A stretch of 64,000 nucleotides of DNA from assembly GCF_017798165.1 (NCBI RefSeq), contig NZ_CP059068.1, positions 4,464,001-4,528,000 on the forward strand, given 5' to 3'. Under the pieces are notes generated by a model. The model did no database searches. It saw nothing but the letters and a program-made list of their open reading frames with translations, and was not told the DNA's origin. The position numbers and the translations under genes were made by a program. Positions 13,099-22,200 of this stretch are shown here, in pieces (the stretch's first letter is position 1; every line of letters begins with the position of its first letter). Source of the stretch: Rhodoferax sp. AJA081-3. GTDB lineage: Bacteria > Pseudomonadota > Gammaproteobacteria > Burkholderiales > Burkholderiaceae_C.

Positions 13099-14124
13099 AT
13101 GTCTGCCATTTCCTTCCAATCTGTTTCCAAAAGTTATGTGTCGCCACGTGGACCTGCGGGCACCACGTTCCTGGCACTCGACCGTGTGCAACTGGACATT
13201 GAAGAAGGCGAATTCTTTGGATTGTTGGGCCCCAATGGGGCAGGTAAGACCACGATGATCAGCATCCTGGCCGGTCTGACCCGCGCCACCAGCGGCCGCG
13301 TCACCGTGTTGGGTAGCGATGTGCAAACCGACTACGCACAGGCCCGCCGCAAACTGGGCATCGTGCCGCAAGAGTTGGTGTTTGACCCCTTTTTTAATGT
13401 GCGCGAAGCCCTGCGTTTCCAGTCCGGTTACTTCGGCATCACCAAGAATGAGGCCTGGATTGACGAGCTGCTGGAAAGCCTGGGCCTGACCGACAAGGCC
13501 GGCGCCAATATGCGCCAGCTCTCCGGTGGCATGAAACGCCGCATGCTGGTGGCGCAGGCCCTGGTGCACAAGCCACCCGTCATCGTGCTGGATGAGCCCA
13601 CGGCAGGTGTCGATGTTGAGCTGCGCCAGACCCTGTGGCATTTTGTGTCCAAGCTCAACAAGCAAGGCCATACGGTTCTGCTGACCACCCATTACCTGGA
13701 AGAGGCCGAGGCCCTGTGCGGGCGTATCGCCATGCTCAAAACGGGCCGTATTGTGGCGCTGGACCACACCAGTGCATTGCTGAAGGCAGCCTCGGGCAAT
13801 GTCCTGCGTTTCAAGACTTCGGGTGTATTGCCGCCCGCTTTGGCCGCCCGCGCCCGTGTGACCGGAACGGTCGTGCAATTGCCGACCCACAATGCGCTGG
13901 AAATTGAACAGTACCTCGCCGCCGTGCGCGAGTCGGGCCTGGTGGTCGAAGACGTAGAAATGCGCAAGGCCGATCTGGAAGATGTGTTCATTGACATCAT
14001 GAACAGCCACTCGCCAAACCAGGTGGATGAGCGTTTCAGCGCCGGGCCGCCCCAAGCTGAAACAACCCCCCCGGGGGGCAGCGCAGTACGCGCAGCAACA
14101 AGCGTGGGGGCAACATCTCCATGA
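13099..14124 (+). CDS. ABC-2 type exporter ATP-binding protein (YadG-like)
   Basis: The 341-residue protein has one ABC ATPase domain: Walker A GPNGAGKT, signature LSGGMKRRML, Walker B VIVLDEPTAGVD and H-loop TTHYLEEAEAL. It resembles the YadG/NodI group of ABC-2 exporters of unknown substrate. The last ~25 residues (AGPPQAETTPPGGSAVRAAT and onward) are encoded by a GC-rich intergenic repeat and lie beyond the normal family end. The stop overlaps the permease ATG (ATGA at 14121), so coupling is preserved despite the added tail. Confidence 0.88.
   Translation: MSAISFQSVSKSYVSPRGPAGTTFLALDRVQLDIEEGEFFGLLGPNGAGKTTMISILAGLTRATSGRVTVLGSDVQTDYAQARRKLGIVPQELVFDPFFNVREALRFQSGYFGITKNEAWIDELLESLGLTDKAGANMRQLSGGMKRRMLVAQALVHKPPVIVLDEPTAGVDVELRQTLWHFVSKLNKQGHTVLLTTHYLEEAEALCGRIAMLKTGRIVALDHTSALLKAASGNVLRFKTSGVLPPALAARARVTGTVVQLPTHNALEIEQYLAAVRESGLVVEDVEMRKADLEDVFIDIMNSHSPNQVDERFSAGPPQAETTPPGGSAVRAATSVGATSP
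14041..14111 (+). repeat. GC-rich repeat (family B, copy 2) inside ABC ATPase 3' end
   Basis: GCCGGGCCGCCCCAAG, GGGGGGCAGCG and GCGTGGGGGC occur in the same order as on the minus strand at 8968-9055. Here the repeat is read through in frame and ends 10 bp before the permease ATG. Confidence 0.6.
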
Positions 14125-14876
14125 CCGGCTGGCGCACCCTGCTGTACAAGGAAGTGCTGCGTTTCTGGAAGGTGGGTTTTCAGACCGTGGCTGCACCCGT
14201 GTTGACCGCGCTGCTGTACCTGTTGATCTTTGGCCATGTGCTGGAAGACCATGTCAAGGTGTACGACAGCGTCCGTTACACCGCTTTCCTGGTGCCCGGT
14301 CTCGTGATGATGAGTGTGCTGCAAAACGCGTTTGCCAACAGCTCGTCGTCGCTGATCCAGAGCAAGATCATGGGCAACCTGGTGTTCCTGTTGCTGACGC
14401 CCTTGTCACACGGGAGCTGGTTTGTGGCCTATGTTGGCTCCAGCATCGTGCGCGGCTTGGTTGTGGGCGCAGGTGTGCTGTTGGCTGCCGTCTGGTTTGC
14501 ACCGCTGGGCTTTGCGGCCCCTCTGTGGATCATCGTATTCGCCGTGCTGGGCGCGGCACTGATGGGAGCGTTGGGTCTGATCGCCGGCCTGTGGGCCGAA
14601 AAGTTCGACCAGTTGGCCGCGTTCCAGAATTTCATCATCATGCCCATGACCTTTTTGAGCGGCGTGTTTTATTCCATCCAGTCGCTGCCCCCCATCTGGC
14701 AAAACGCCAGCCACCTGAACCCCTTTTTCTACATGATCGACGGCTTTCGTTACGGCTTCTTTGGCGTCAGCGACGCATCGCCCTGGCTGAGCCTGGGCAT
14801 CGTGGGGGGTGCCCTGGCCGTGGTCAGTGGGCTGGCCTTGCACTTGCTGCGCACAGGCTACAAGATCCGCAGCTAA
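14121..14876 (+). CDS. ABC-2 type transporter permease (YadH-like)
   Basis: The 251-residue protein has six predicted transmembrane segments and the ABC-2 family motif FLSGVFYSIQSLPPIWQ followed by HLNPFFYMIDGFRYGFFG. It forms an exporter with the preceding ATPase. The substrate cannot be read from the sequence. The pair's position next to mla and murA suggests an envelope role, but this is inference. Confidence 0.9.
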   Translation: MTGWRTLLYKEVLRFWKVGFQTVAAPVLTALLYLLIFGHVLEDHVKVYDSVRYTAFLVPGLVMMSVLQNAFANSSSSLIQSKIMGNLVFLLLTPLSHGSWFVAYVGSSIVRGLVVGAGVLLAAVWFAPLGFAAPLWIIVFAVLGAALMGALGLIAGLWAEKFDQLAAFQNFIIMPMTFLSGVFYSIQSLPPIWQNASHLNPFFYMIDGFRYGFFGVSDASPWLSLGIVGGALAVVSGLALHLLRTGYKIRS

Positions 14877-14893
14877 TCCCCATTTAAGAACAT

Positions 14894-15139
14894 ATGACCG
14901 CCGAAGAAATCCAAAACCTGATCGCCAATAGTTTTGCCTGCGAAGTCTGCCAGGTGGAGGGTGATGGTCGCCACTGGTACGCCACGGTCGTGTCGCCTGC
15001 CTTTGAAGGCAAGCGCCTGATCGCACGCCACCAGCAGGTGTATGCGGCCATGGGCACACGGCTCAAGACCGATGAAGTGCACGCGTTGTCGATGAAGACT
15101 TTCACACCCGCCGAGTGGGCCGCACAAAACAATGGATAA
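14894..15139 (+). CDS. BolA/IbaG family protein
   Basis: The 81-residue protein has the BolA fold, with [30 protein letters not shown] and a conserved C-terminal helix region [14 protein letters not shown]. BolA-type proteins bind Fe-S clusters with monothiol glutaredoxins, and a CGFS glutaredoxin is also encoded in this window. Its place before murA matches ibaG (yrbA) in other proteobacteria. It overlaps murA by 8 bp. Confidence 0.9.
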   Translation: MTAEEIQNLIANSFACEVCQVEGDGRHWYATVVSPAFEGKRLIARHQQVYAAMGTRLKTDEVHALSMKTFTPAEWAAQNNG

Positions 15140-16397
15140 GCTGCTGATCCGTGGTGGTCGATCCTTGCACGGCGAGGTGCTGATTTCCGGCGCCAAAAAC
15201 GCTGCCTTGCCCGAGTTGTGCGCCACGCTGCTGACGGCCGAACCCGTCACCCTGCGCAACGTGCCGCGTCTGCAAGACGTATCCACCATGCTCACGCTGA
15301 TCCGCAACATGGGTGTGCAGGTGGACCAGCAGGTCGATGGTTCGGTGCGTATCGACGCCAGCACCCTGACTTCGCCCGAAGCGCCGTATGAGCTGGTCAA
15401 GACCATGCGTGCGTCGGTACTGGCACTGGGCCCGCTGCTGGCACGTTTTGGTGAGGCCACGGTGTCCCTGCCGGGCGGTTGCGCCATCGGCTCGCGCCCG
15501 GTGGACCAGCACCTCAAGGGCCTTGCCGCCATGGGGGCCGAGATCGTGGTGGAACACGGCTACATGATCGCCAAGTTGCCCAAGGGCCGCACACGGCTGC
15601 ACGGCGCCCGCATCACCACTGACATGGTTACCGTCACCGGTACTGAGAATTTTTTGATGGCCGCCGCGCTGGCCGAAGGCGAGACCATTCTGGAAAACGC
15701 GGCCCAAGAGCCCGAGATTCCCGACCTGGCCGAAATGCTGATCAGCATGGGTGCCAAGATCGAAGGCCATGGTAGCAGCCGCATCCGCATCCAGGGCGTT
15801 GAGGTCCTGCATGGCTGTACCCACCAGGTCGTAGCTGACCGTATCGAGACGGGCACCTTTTTGTGTGCCGTGGCCGCAGCCGGTGGTGACGTGGTGCTCA
15901 AGCATGGGCGTATTGACCATCTGGACGCGGTTGTAGAGAAACTGCAGGAAGCCGGCGCCACAGTCACGGCGGTGGATGGCGGCATCCGGGTCCAATCCCA
16001 AGGCCGCCTGAAAGCGCAGAGCTTTCGCACGACCGAGTTCCCCGGTTTTCCCACTGACATGCAGGCCCAGTTCATGGCGCTCAACGCTATTTCGCACGGC
16101 AGCAGCATGGTGACCGAGACGATTTTCGAGAACCGTTTTATGCACGTCAACGAGTTGGTGCGCTTGGGGGCCAACATCCATATCGATGGCAAGGTCGCCG
16201 TTGTAGAGGGTGTGGAAAAATTGTCGGGCGCCACCGTGATGGCCACGGACCTGCGTGCCTCTGCCAGCCTGGTGATTGCCGGTCTGGTGGCCGATGGCGA
16301 GACCGTGGTCGACCGCATCTACCACCTGGACCGCGGTTACGACCAGATGGAAGCCAAACTGCGCGGCATTGGTGCCGACATCGAAAGATTCAAATGA
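15132..16397 (+). CDS. murA: UDP-N-acetylglucosamine 1-carboxyvinyltransferase
   Basis: The 421-residue enzyme makes the first committed step of peptidoglycan synthesis, adding enolpyruvate from PEP to UDP-GlcNAc. The N-terminal [20 protein letters not shown] and the active-site loop [13 protein letters not shown] (Cys117, the fosfomycin target) are present. The start overlaps the BolA gene and the stop overlaps hisG (ATGA). Confidence 0.97.
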   Translation: MDKLLIRGGRSLHGEVLISGAKNAALPELCATLLTAEPVTLRNVPRLQDVSTMLTLIRNMGVQVDQQVDGSVRIDASTLTSPEAPYELVKTMRASVLALGPLLARFGEATVSLPGGCAIGSRPVDQHLKGLAAMGAEIVVEHGYMIAKLPKGRTRLHGARITTDMVTVTGTENFLMAAALAEGETILENAAQEPEIPDLAEMLISMGAKIEGHGSSRIRIQGVEVLHGCTHQVVADRIETGTFLCAVAAAGGDVVLKHGRIDHLDAVVEKLQEAGATVTAVDGGIRVQSQGRLKAQSFRTTEFPGFPTDMQAQFMALNAISHGSSMVTETIFENRFMHVNELVRLGANIHIDGKVAVVEGVEKLSGATVMATDLRASASLVIAGLVADGETVVDRIYHLDRGYDQMEAKLRGIGADIERFK

Positions 16398-17038
16398 TCA
16401 CACTCGCGCTCTCCAAAGGCCGTATCTTCGAGGACACCTTGCCCTTGCTCAAGGCAGCAGGTATCGAAGTGCTGGACGACCCCGAAAAATCCCGCAAGCT
16501 GATCCTGGCGACCAACCTGCCGGATGTGCGTGTGCTGGTGGTACGTGCTACCGATGTGCCTACTTATGTCCAATACGGCGGTGCCGACATGGGCATTACC
16601 GGCAAGGACACGCTGCTGGAGCACGGCAGCCAGGGCCTATACCAACCGCTGGACCTGCAGATCGCCAAGTGCCGTATCAGTGTCGCGGCCCGCGCGGACT
16701 TTGACTACGCCAGCGCGGTGCGCCAGGGTGCGCGCCTGAAGGTGGCTACCAAATACGTGGCCATTGCCCGCGAATTTTTTGCGACCAAAGGTGTGCATGT
16801 GGACCTGATCAAGCTCTACGGCAGTATGGAAATTGCGCCTCTGGTTGGCATGGCCGATGCCATTGTGGACCTGGTGTCCACCGGCAACACGCTCAAGGCC
16901 AACCACCTGGTCGAGGTGGAACAGATCATGGAGATCAGCTCCCGCCTGGTCGTCAACCAGGCCGCGCTCAAGCTCAAGCGTGAGCCGATCCGCAAAATTA
17001 TTGATGCCTTTGCCAGCGCATTGGCTGTGTCCGCCTGA
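16394..17038 (+). CDS. hisG: ATP phosphoribosyltransferase, short form
   Basis: At 214 residues this is the short HisG, lacking the C-terminal regulatory ACT-like domain. It carries the first step of histidine synthesis (ATP + PRPP). Visible motifs are [17 protein letters not shown] and the PRPP-binding [16 protein letters not shown]. Short HisG needs the regulatory subunit HisZ, which is not in this window. It starts the his cluster and is coupled to murA. Confidence 0.96.
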   Translation: MITLALSKGRIFEDTLPLLKAAGIEVLDDPEKSRKLILATNLPDVRVLVVRATDVPTYVQYGGADMGITGKDTLLEHGSQGLYQPLDLQIAKCRISVAARADFDYASAVRQGARLKVATKYVAIAREFFATKGVHVDLIKLYGSMEIAPLVGMADAIVDLVSTGNTLKANHLVEVEQIMEISSRLVVNQAALKLKREPIRKIIDAFASALAVSA

Positions 17039-17052
17039 TTAACTCCACCACC

Positions 17053-18420
17053 ATGACCTTGATCGCCAAGCCCCTGCGTTTATCGACCGTTGACAACCAA
17101 TTTGAGGCGGCCTTCCAGGCGCGCCTGCATTGGGCGGCTGATACGGATGCGGCTATCGAGCAGCGTGTGGCCGACATCCTGGCCGATGTGCAAAAGCGCG
17201 GCGATGCGGCCGTGCTGGAGTACACCGCCCGCTTCGACGGGCTCTCTGCGCCCAACATGGCGGCGCTGGAGCTGACCCAGGCTGACTTCAAGGCCGCGTT
17301 CGACGCCATCCCTGTCGCGCAGCGTGAGGCCCTACAGTTCGCCGCCGCGCGGGTGCGCATGTACCACGAGGCACAGAAAAAGGCGTCGGGAGAAAGCTGG
17401 AGCTACCGCGACGAATACGGCACGCTGCTGGGCCAAAAGGTCACGCCGCTGGACCGCGTGGGCATCTACGTGCCTGGCGGCAAGGCAGCGTACCCGTCGA
17501 GCCTGCTCATGAACGCCATACCTGCCCATGTAGCGGGTGTGCAGGAAATCATCATGGTTGTGCCTACGCCGGTGCGCGGAAGCGTGGCCACTGGTGGCAC
17601 GGGCGAGCAAGCCGCGTCGAGCCAGGGCGAGCGCAACGTACTGGTGTTGGCGGCTGCCTACGTGGCGGGCGTTACACGCGCCTTCACCATAGGCGGTGCT
17701 CAGGCCGTGGCGGCACTGGCCTACGGTACCACCACCGTGCCGAAAGTCGACAAGATCACGGGCCCCGGCAACGCCTATGTGGCCAGCGCCAAGAAGCGCG
17801 TGTTCGGCACCGTGGGCATCGACATGATTGCCGGCCCGTCCGAGATTCTGGTCTTGGCCGATGGCACCACGCCGCCGGACTGGGTGGCCATGGACCTGTT
17901 CAGCCAGGCCGAGCATGACGAGTTGGCGCAAAGCATTCTGCTGTGCCCCGATGCTGCCTACATTGACGCCGTGCAAGCCGCCATCGACCGGCTGCTGCCT
18001 GAAATGCCGCGCGCCGAAATCATCGCCAAGTCGCTGAACGACCGCGGTGCGCTGATCCACACCTGCAGCATGGAAGAGGCCTGTGCCATCAGCAACCGCA
18101 TCGCGCCCGAGCACTTGGAAGTGTCCAGCCAAGACCCGCACCGCTGGGAGCCGCTGCTGGTGCACGCTGGCGCCATCTTTCTGGGTGCATTCACATCCGA
18201 GAGCCTGGGTGACTACTGCGCTGGCCCCAACCACGTGTTGCCTACCAGTGGCACGGCGCGTTTCTCCAGCCCGCTGGGTGTCTACGACTTCCAGAAACGC
18301 TCCAGCCTGATCGAGGTCAGCGAAGCCGGCGCCCAGGTGCTGGGGCCTATCGCCGCCGAACTGGCCTATGGCGAAGGCCTGCAGGGCCATGCCCGCGCGG
18401 CCGAGATGCGGCTGAAGTAG
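17053..18420 (+). CDS. hisD: Histidinol dehydrogenase
   Basis: The 455-residue enzyme oxidises L-histidinol to histidine in the last two steps, using Zn2+ and NAD+. The family blocks [44 protein letters not shown] and the zinc-ligand segments SQAEHDE and [13 protein letters not shown] are visible. An unusual Gly/Ala/Ser-rich insertion of about 20 residues (about 173-194) follows VVPTP. The start is 14 bp after hisG. Confidence 0.96.
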   Translation: MTLIAKPLRLSTVDNQFEAAFQARLHWAADTDAAIEQRVADILADVQKRGDAAVLEYTARFDGLSAPNMAALELTQADFKAAFDAIPVAQREALQFAAARVRMYHEAQKKASGESWSYRDEYGTLLGQKVTPLDRVGIYVPGGKAAYPSSLLMNAIPAHVAGVQEIIMVVPTPVRGSVATGGTGEQAASSQGERNVLVLAAAYVAGVTRAFTIGGAQAVAALAYGTTTVPKVDKITGPGNAYVASAKKRVFGTVGIDMIAGPSEILVLADGTTPPDWVAMDLFSQAEHDELAQSILLCPDAAYIDAVQAAIDRLLPEMPRAEIIAKSLNDRGALIHTCSMEEACAISNRIAPEHLEVSSQDPHRWEPLLVHAGAIFLGAFTSESLGDYCAGPNHVLPTSGTARFSSPLGVYDFQKRSSLIEVSEAGAQVLGPIAAELAYGEGLQGHARAAEMRLK

Positions 18421-18497
18421 AGCGCGTTGGGTTGACCCCTTGGCCATAGGGGAGGCGGGTTGGTGTAAGAATAAAGAGCACCCACCGACAACTCCCC

Positions 18498-18872
18498 ATG
18501 AACTTCCAATTACTTTCTTCGCGTCCAGCGCGCGCCGTCATCCTGGCCTTGACCTGTATGGGCCTTGCCAGTGCCGCCTCGGCCATGTCCCTGCGTGAAT
18601 TGCGCGGCTTGGCCAAGGCCGGCAAACAGGGGCCGGACTACGTCAACTACTACCTGGTCGGAGTCATGGAGGGCGCACTAGAAGCCCATGCCCATGCCGT
18701 GCGCAACGGCGCCACCCCCACGATTTGCCTGGATGGTCGACGGCTGGAACCCTTCATGGCCAAGAGCCTGTTCGACACCGAACTCAAGCGCAATGCGGAT
18801 GTTTATGAAGCGGATATGTCTGCCCAACTGGTCATGGTGAACGCGTTGTCGACGGTGTATCCCTGCCAGTGA
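18498..18872 (+). CDS. Secreted Rap1a/Tai-like small protein
   Basis: The 124-residue protein has a clear signal peptide (cleavage near ASAAS-A) and a mature domain of about 95 residues. The pattern YLVGVMEGAL, TPTICLDG and a terminal VYPC suggests two cysteines forming a disulfide. This resembles the Rap1a/Tai immunity-protein family, whose founders neutralise type VI secretion amidase effectors. No effector gene is nearby, so the role is unproven. The 3' end overlaps the convergent HAD gene by 41 bp. Confidence 0.6.
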   Translation: MNFQLLSSRPARAVILALTCMGLASAASAMSLRELRGLAKAGKQGPDYVNYYLVGVMEGALEAHAHAVRNGATPTICLDGRRLEPFMAKSLFDTELKRNADVYEADMSAQLVMVNALSTVYPCQ

Positions 18873-19512
18873 TCGCCTGAGCGCTGGCGGCCATGCCCCG
18901 TAATAGAGCGGGCAGTGCGGACATGCTGGAGAACGTGTTGCCAGTCACTCCGGACGTCCCCTGCGGTGTGTAGTGCAAGGCGCGCATGCCAGCCGCCGCC
19001 GCGGCTTCCAGCCCAACCGGGCTGTCCTCTACAACCACACAATGCTCCGGTGCAAACCCCATGGCCGCCGCCGCATGCAGAAACAGGCCGGGTTCTGGCT
19101 TCCACGAGCCTACCTCGTAAGAACTGAAAATCCGTTTCCCAAAATGCGGCGCCAGGTTGGTGACCGCCAGCGCGTGGGCAATTTTTGCGGGCGGGCCGCT
19201 GGATGCAATACAAAACGGATGTCGCAGGGCCCCCAGCATCTCAGGTACGCCGTGAATAGGCTTCAAATCCGTTCTGAACTGTTCGGCGACGCGGTGGCGG
19301 TACAACTGTTCAAAGTTTTCAGCCAAGGGCGCGTCGATACGGCTTTCTATATCGCGCAGTATGTTTGCCAGCTTTTTGCCGCGGTAACGGTTCACCAAGA
19401 CGTCAACCGGGTCGGTGAGGGCGGGTATCAGATCCAAAAAGGCCTGGTTGCACAGTGTTTCACTGTCGACCAGAGTGCCGTCCAGGTCAAAAATAACGAG
19501 CAAAGTGGGCAT
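18832..19512 (-). CDS. HAD superfamily (subfamily IA) phosphatase
   Basis: The 226-residue hydrolase has HAD motif I FDLDGTLVDSE (nucleophile Asp9, acid/base Asp11), motif II ASSGPP, the lysine of motif III in GSWKPEPGLF and motif IV VVVEDSPVGLEAA. Members dephosphorylate sugar phosphates or phosphoglycolate-like substrates. Here the substrate is unknown. It runs opposite to the his genes and overlaps the Rap1a-like gene at the 3' end. Confidence 0.88.
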   Translation of the reverse strand: MPTLLVIFDLDGTLVDSETLCNQAFLDLIPALTDPVDVLVNRYRGKKLANILRDIESRIDAPLAENFEQLYRHRVAEQFRTDLKPIHGVPEMLGALRHPFCIASSGPPAKIAHALAVTNLAPHFGKRIFSSYEVGSWKPEPGLFLHAAAAMGFAPEHCVVVEDSPVGLEAAAAAGMRALHYTPQGTSGVTGNTFSSMSALPALLRGMAASAQAITGRDTPSTTRSP

Positions 19513-19520
19513 TTCGACAA

Positions 19521-19574
19521 GCTATCAAAAACATAGCTGATTATGACCAATTCACGGGGGCTGGAGGCCGATTT
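19521..19574 (-). repeat. Modular palindromic repeat, copy upstream of RHH/PIN module
   Basis: In minus orientation this carries ACGGGGGCTGGAGGCCGATTT joined to the arm pair GCTAT/ATAGC (19521-19537). It lies between the HAD gene start and the antitoxin promoter region. Confidence 0.65.
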
Positions 19575-19621
19575 CTCGTAGAGGTTTTGGTAAGACAGGG
19601 CTCGAAATAGGCATAATTCAT

Positions 19622-19654
19622 TTACACGAACTTCGTGTAACACGAATCTCGTGT
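19622..19654. promoter_or_regulatory. Tandem palindromic operator of RHH/PIN module
   Basis: Two copies of ACACGA-N3-TCGTGT (19624-19638 and 19640-19654) are spaced 16 bp centre to centre. The first is extended to a perfect 9-bp-arm palindrome (19622-19640). They end 12 bp before the antitoxin ATG. RHH antitoxins bind such short inverted repeats to repress their own operon. Confidence 0.7.
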
Positions 19655-19666
19655 ACGATAAAGCCT

Positions 19667-19891
19667 ATGAAGAACGTCACTATCACCGTCGAAGACGCCA
19701 CGCTGGAGTGGGTGCGTATTGAGGCGGCCAAGCGCAATACCAGCGTGTCGCGCCTGGTGGGCGAGATGTTGACGGACAAGATGCAGCACGACGACGCCTA
19801 CGCCCGCGCCCAACGCGAGTGGGTAGCAGACACCTCATCGTTCAGCTCGGGTGGCAAGCCGTATCCGCAGCGGGAGGCCCTGAATGGCTAG
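19667..19891 (+). CDS. Ribbon-helix-helix antitoxin
   Basis: The 74-residue protein begins MKNVTITVEDATLEWVRIEA, with the beta strand and two helices of a CopG/RHH DNA-binding domain (about residues 2-45). A charged C-terminal tail probably binds the toxin. It overlaps the PIN gene by 8 bp and has a double palindromic operator upstream, so it is the antitoxin and autoregulator of a VapBC-like module. Confidence 0.82.
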   Translation: MKNVTITVEDATLEWVRIEAAKRNTSVSRLVGEMLTDKMQHDDAYARAQREWVADTSSFSSGGKPYPQREALNG

Positions 19892-20348
19892 CGCGGGCAC
19901 GGCTGACAAGCCCATAGTTTTCGTCGACACCCATGTGCTGCTGTGCGCAGACGATGCCCATGACGCCGCCAAACAAACCCAAGCCCGCGCCTGGTTGCAG
20001 GCCCTATGGATTCAGAGGGCAGGGCGGGTCAGCACCCAGGTGCTGAACGACTACTACGTCATCGCCACGCAAACCTTCGCGATGCCCCCCGGCGATGCAC
20101 GTGCCAAACTGCGGCGCATGCAGCTGTGGCAGCCGTGGCAGATCGACCACCAGACCGTGGAAACCGCCTGGGGTGTTGAGGCCCGTTTTGGCCTGCGGTA
20201 TTGGGATGCACTGATGGTGGCATCTGCCGCGCAATCCGGTGCCAACCACGTGCTGACGCCCAGCCTGACCCACCAACAGCACATCGACGGCGTCACCATC
20301 CTGAACCCGTTTGTCACAACGCCCGCCGAACTGGGCCTGACCGATTGA
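19884..20348 (+). CDS. PIN-domain toxin (VapC-like), active site partly degenerate
   Basis: The 154-residue PIN protein shows FVDTHVLLCADD (Asp15), STQVLNDYYVIA (Asp55 where glutamate is usual) and YWDALMVASA (Asp107). The final block reads VLTPSLTHQQHIDGVTILNPF. Related proteins carry an acidic pair (SEDL or TEDL) where this has Pro-Ser (residues 125-126). PIN toxins are Mg2+-dependent RNases using four acidic residues, so the activity of this one is uncertain. It follows the RHH antitoxin with an overlap. Confidence 0.8.
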   Translation: MASAGTADKPIVFVDTHVLLCADDAHDAAKQTQARAWLQALWIQRAGRVSTQVLNDYYVIATQTFAMPPGDARAKLRRMQLWQPWQIDHQTVETAWGVEARFGLRYWDALMVASAAQSGANHVLTPSLTHQQHIDGVTILNPFVTTPAELGLTD

Positions 20349-20373
20349 AACCACACGAGAGGACTCCCCACGT

Positions 20374-21507
20374 ATGACAGCCCAAGCCGCCCCCGACATG
20401 GATGCTTTAATCCAGCGCCGCATCCGCCAGGACGTGTTGTCCATGCACGCCTACGCCATCCAGGACTCGGTAGGCATGGTCAAGCTTGACGCCATGGAGA
20501 ACCCACACCGTCTGCCCGCCGCGCTGCAAGAGGCCCTGGGCAAACGCTTGGGCGCACTGGCGCTCAACCGCTACCCGGATGGCCGCGTCAACGACCTGCG
20601 CCGCGCGCTGGCCGCCTATGCACAGATGCCCGAAGGATTCGACATCATGCTGGGCAATGGCTCGGACGAGCTGATCTCGCTCTTGGCTATGGCCTGCGAC
20701 GTGCCCACAGACCCCGTCACCGGCAAAAGGCCTGTGATTCTGGCGCCACTGCCCGGCTTTGTGATGTACGCCATGAGCGCGGCACTGCAGGGGCTGGACT
20801 TTGTCGGCGTACCGCTGACGGCTGACTTTGAACTGGACGAGGCCGCCATGCTGGCAGCTATCGCGCAGCACCAGCCGGCTATCGTCTACCTGGCCTACCC
20901 CAACAACCCGACCGCCAATTTGTGGAACGCCGAGAGCATGGCCCGCGTGATTGCTGCCACGGGCGCGGTCGGTGGGCTGGTGGTGCTGGACGAGGCCTAC
21001 CAGCCGTTTTCCAGCCGCACCTATCTGGACACCATCCGCTCCAACCCCGCCGCGCACGCCCATGTGCTGCTGATGCGCACGATGAGCAAGTTTGGCTTGG
21101 CCGGTGTGCGTATAGGCTATATGGTCGGCCCCAAACCACTGATTGCCCAGGTCGACAAGGTGCGCCCGCCGTACAACATCAGCGTGCTGAACTACGAATG
21201 TGCGCTGTTTGCGCTGGAGCATGCCGACGTGTTTGCTGGCCAGGCTGCTGATTTGCGCGCCCAGCGCACCCGCCTGCTGACCGCCCTGCGCGCCATGCCA
21301 GCCGTGAAGGCCTGGGACAGCGATGCCAACATGATCCTGGTCCGCATGGCCGACGCACAGAAAACTTTTGACGGCCTGAAGGCGCGTGGCGTGCTGGTCA
21401 AGAACGTTTCTAAAATGCACCCATTGCTGGCCCAATGTTTGCGTCTCACCGTCGGCACCGCCGACGAGAACACCCGCCTGCTGGCAGCCCTTCTGGAATC
21501 CCTATGA
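20374..21507 (+). CDS. hisC: Histidinol-phosphate aminotransferase
   Basis: The 377-residue PLP enzyme transaminates imidazole acetol phosphate with glutamate. The PLP lysine lies in [26 protein letters not shown] and [10 protein letters not shown] are the cofactor-ring and phosphate-side motifs. AGAGGACT precedes the ATG. It is separated from hisD by about 1.95 kb of accessory genes and is coupled to hisB by ATGA. Confidence 0.95.
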   Translation: MTAQAAPDMDALIQRRIRQDVLSMHAYAIQDSVGMVKLDAMENPHRLPAALQEALGKRLGALALNRYPDGRVNDLRRALAAYAQMPEGFDIMLGNGSDELISLLAMACDVPTDPVTGKRPVILAPLPGFVMYAMSAALQGLDFVGVPLTADFELDEAAMLAAIAQHQPAIVYLAYPNNPTANLWNAESMARVIAATGAVGGLVVLDEAYQPFSSRTYLDTIRSNPAAHAHVLLMRTMSKFGLAGVRIGYMVGPKPLIAQVDKVRPPYNISVLNYECALFALEHADVFAGQAADLRAQRTRLLTALRAMPAVKAWDSDANMILVRMADAQKTFDGLKARGVLVKNVSKMHPLLAQCLRLTVGTADENTRLLAALLESL

Positions 21508-22133
21508 ACTCATCACTGATCGAAATCCCGCAAACCGGCACGCCGGACCGTATCGCCGAGGTCACGCGCAACACCGCCGAGACCAAGATCCGCGTGCGCA
21601 TCAACCTGGACGGCACGGGCCAGGCGCGCCTCTCCACCGGCATTGGATTTTTCGACCACATGCTGGACCAGATCGCACGCCATGGCCTGATCGATCTGGA
21701 CATCGAGGCCGATGGAGACCTGCACATCGACGGCCACCACACGGTGGAAGACGTGGGCATCACCCTGGGCCAGGCCTTCCACCAGGCAGTGGGCGACAAA
21801 AAAGGCATTCGCCGCTACGGCCACGCCTATGTGCCGTTGGACGAAGCCTTGAGCCGCGTGGTCGTTGATTTCTCGGGCCGTCCCGGCCTGGTCATGGACG
21901 TGCCGTTCAAGAGCGGCATGATCGGCGCGTTTGACACCCAGCTCACCCATGAGTTTTTCCAGGGCTTTGTGAACCATGCTCTGGTGACCCTGCATATCGA
22001 CAACCTGAAGGGTGACAATGCCCACCACCAGGCCGAGACCGTCTTCAAGGCCTTTGCCCGCGCACTGCGTGCGGCCTTGGAGCGCGACCCCCGATCAGCA
22101 GGTATGATCCCGTCGACCAAGGGTTCGCTGTAA
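21504..22133 (+). CDS. hisB: Imidazoleglycerol-phosphate dehydratase
   Basis: The 209-residue monofunctional dehydratase (no phosphatase domain) has the metal-binding [24 protein letters not shown] and NAHHQAET motifs. The ATG overlaps the hisC stop. A palindromic repeat separates its stop from hisH. Confidence 0.96.
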   Translation: MNSSLIEIPQTGTPDRIAEVTRNTAETKIRVRINLDGTGQARLSTGIGFFDHMLDQIARHGLIDLDIEADGDLHIDGHHTVEDVGITLGQAFHQAVGDKKGIRRYGHAYVPLDEALSRVVVDFSGRPGLVMDVPFKSGMIGAFDTQLTHEFFQGFVNHALVTLHIDNLKGDNAHHQAETVFKAFARALRAALERDPRSAGMIPSTKGSL

Positions 22134-22144
22134 CCTTATGGCTG

Positions 22145-22200
22145 AAATCGGGCTCTGGCCCCCGTCCAAGCTGCGCAAGCAGCTATTCATTTAGTAGCAT
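22145..22200 (+). repeat. Modular palindromic repeat between hisB and hisH
   Basis: The full modular form is visible: AAATCGGGCTCTGGCCCCCG, then the hairpin AGCTGC-GCAA-GCAGCT (22170-22185), then GCTA...TAGTAGCAT. The terminal CAT overlaps the hisH ATG at 22199, and no Shine-Dalgarno sequence remains between repeat and start. Confidence 0.8.
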
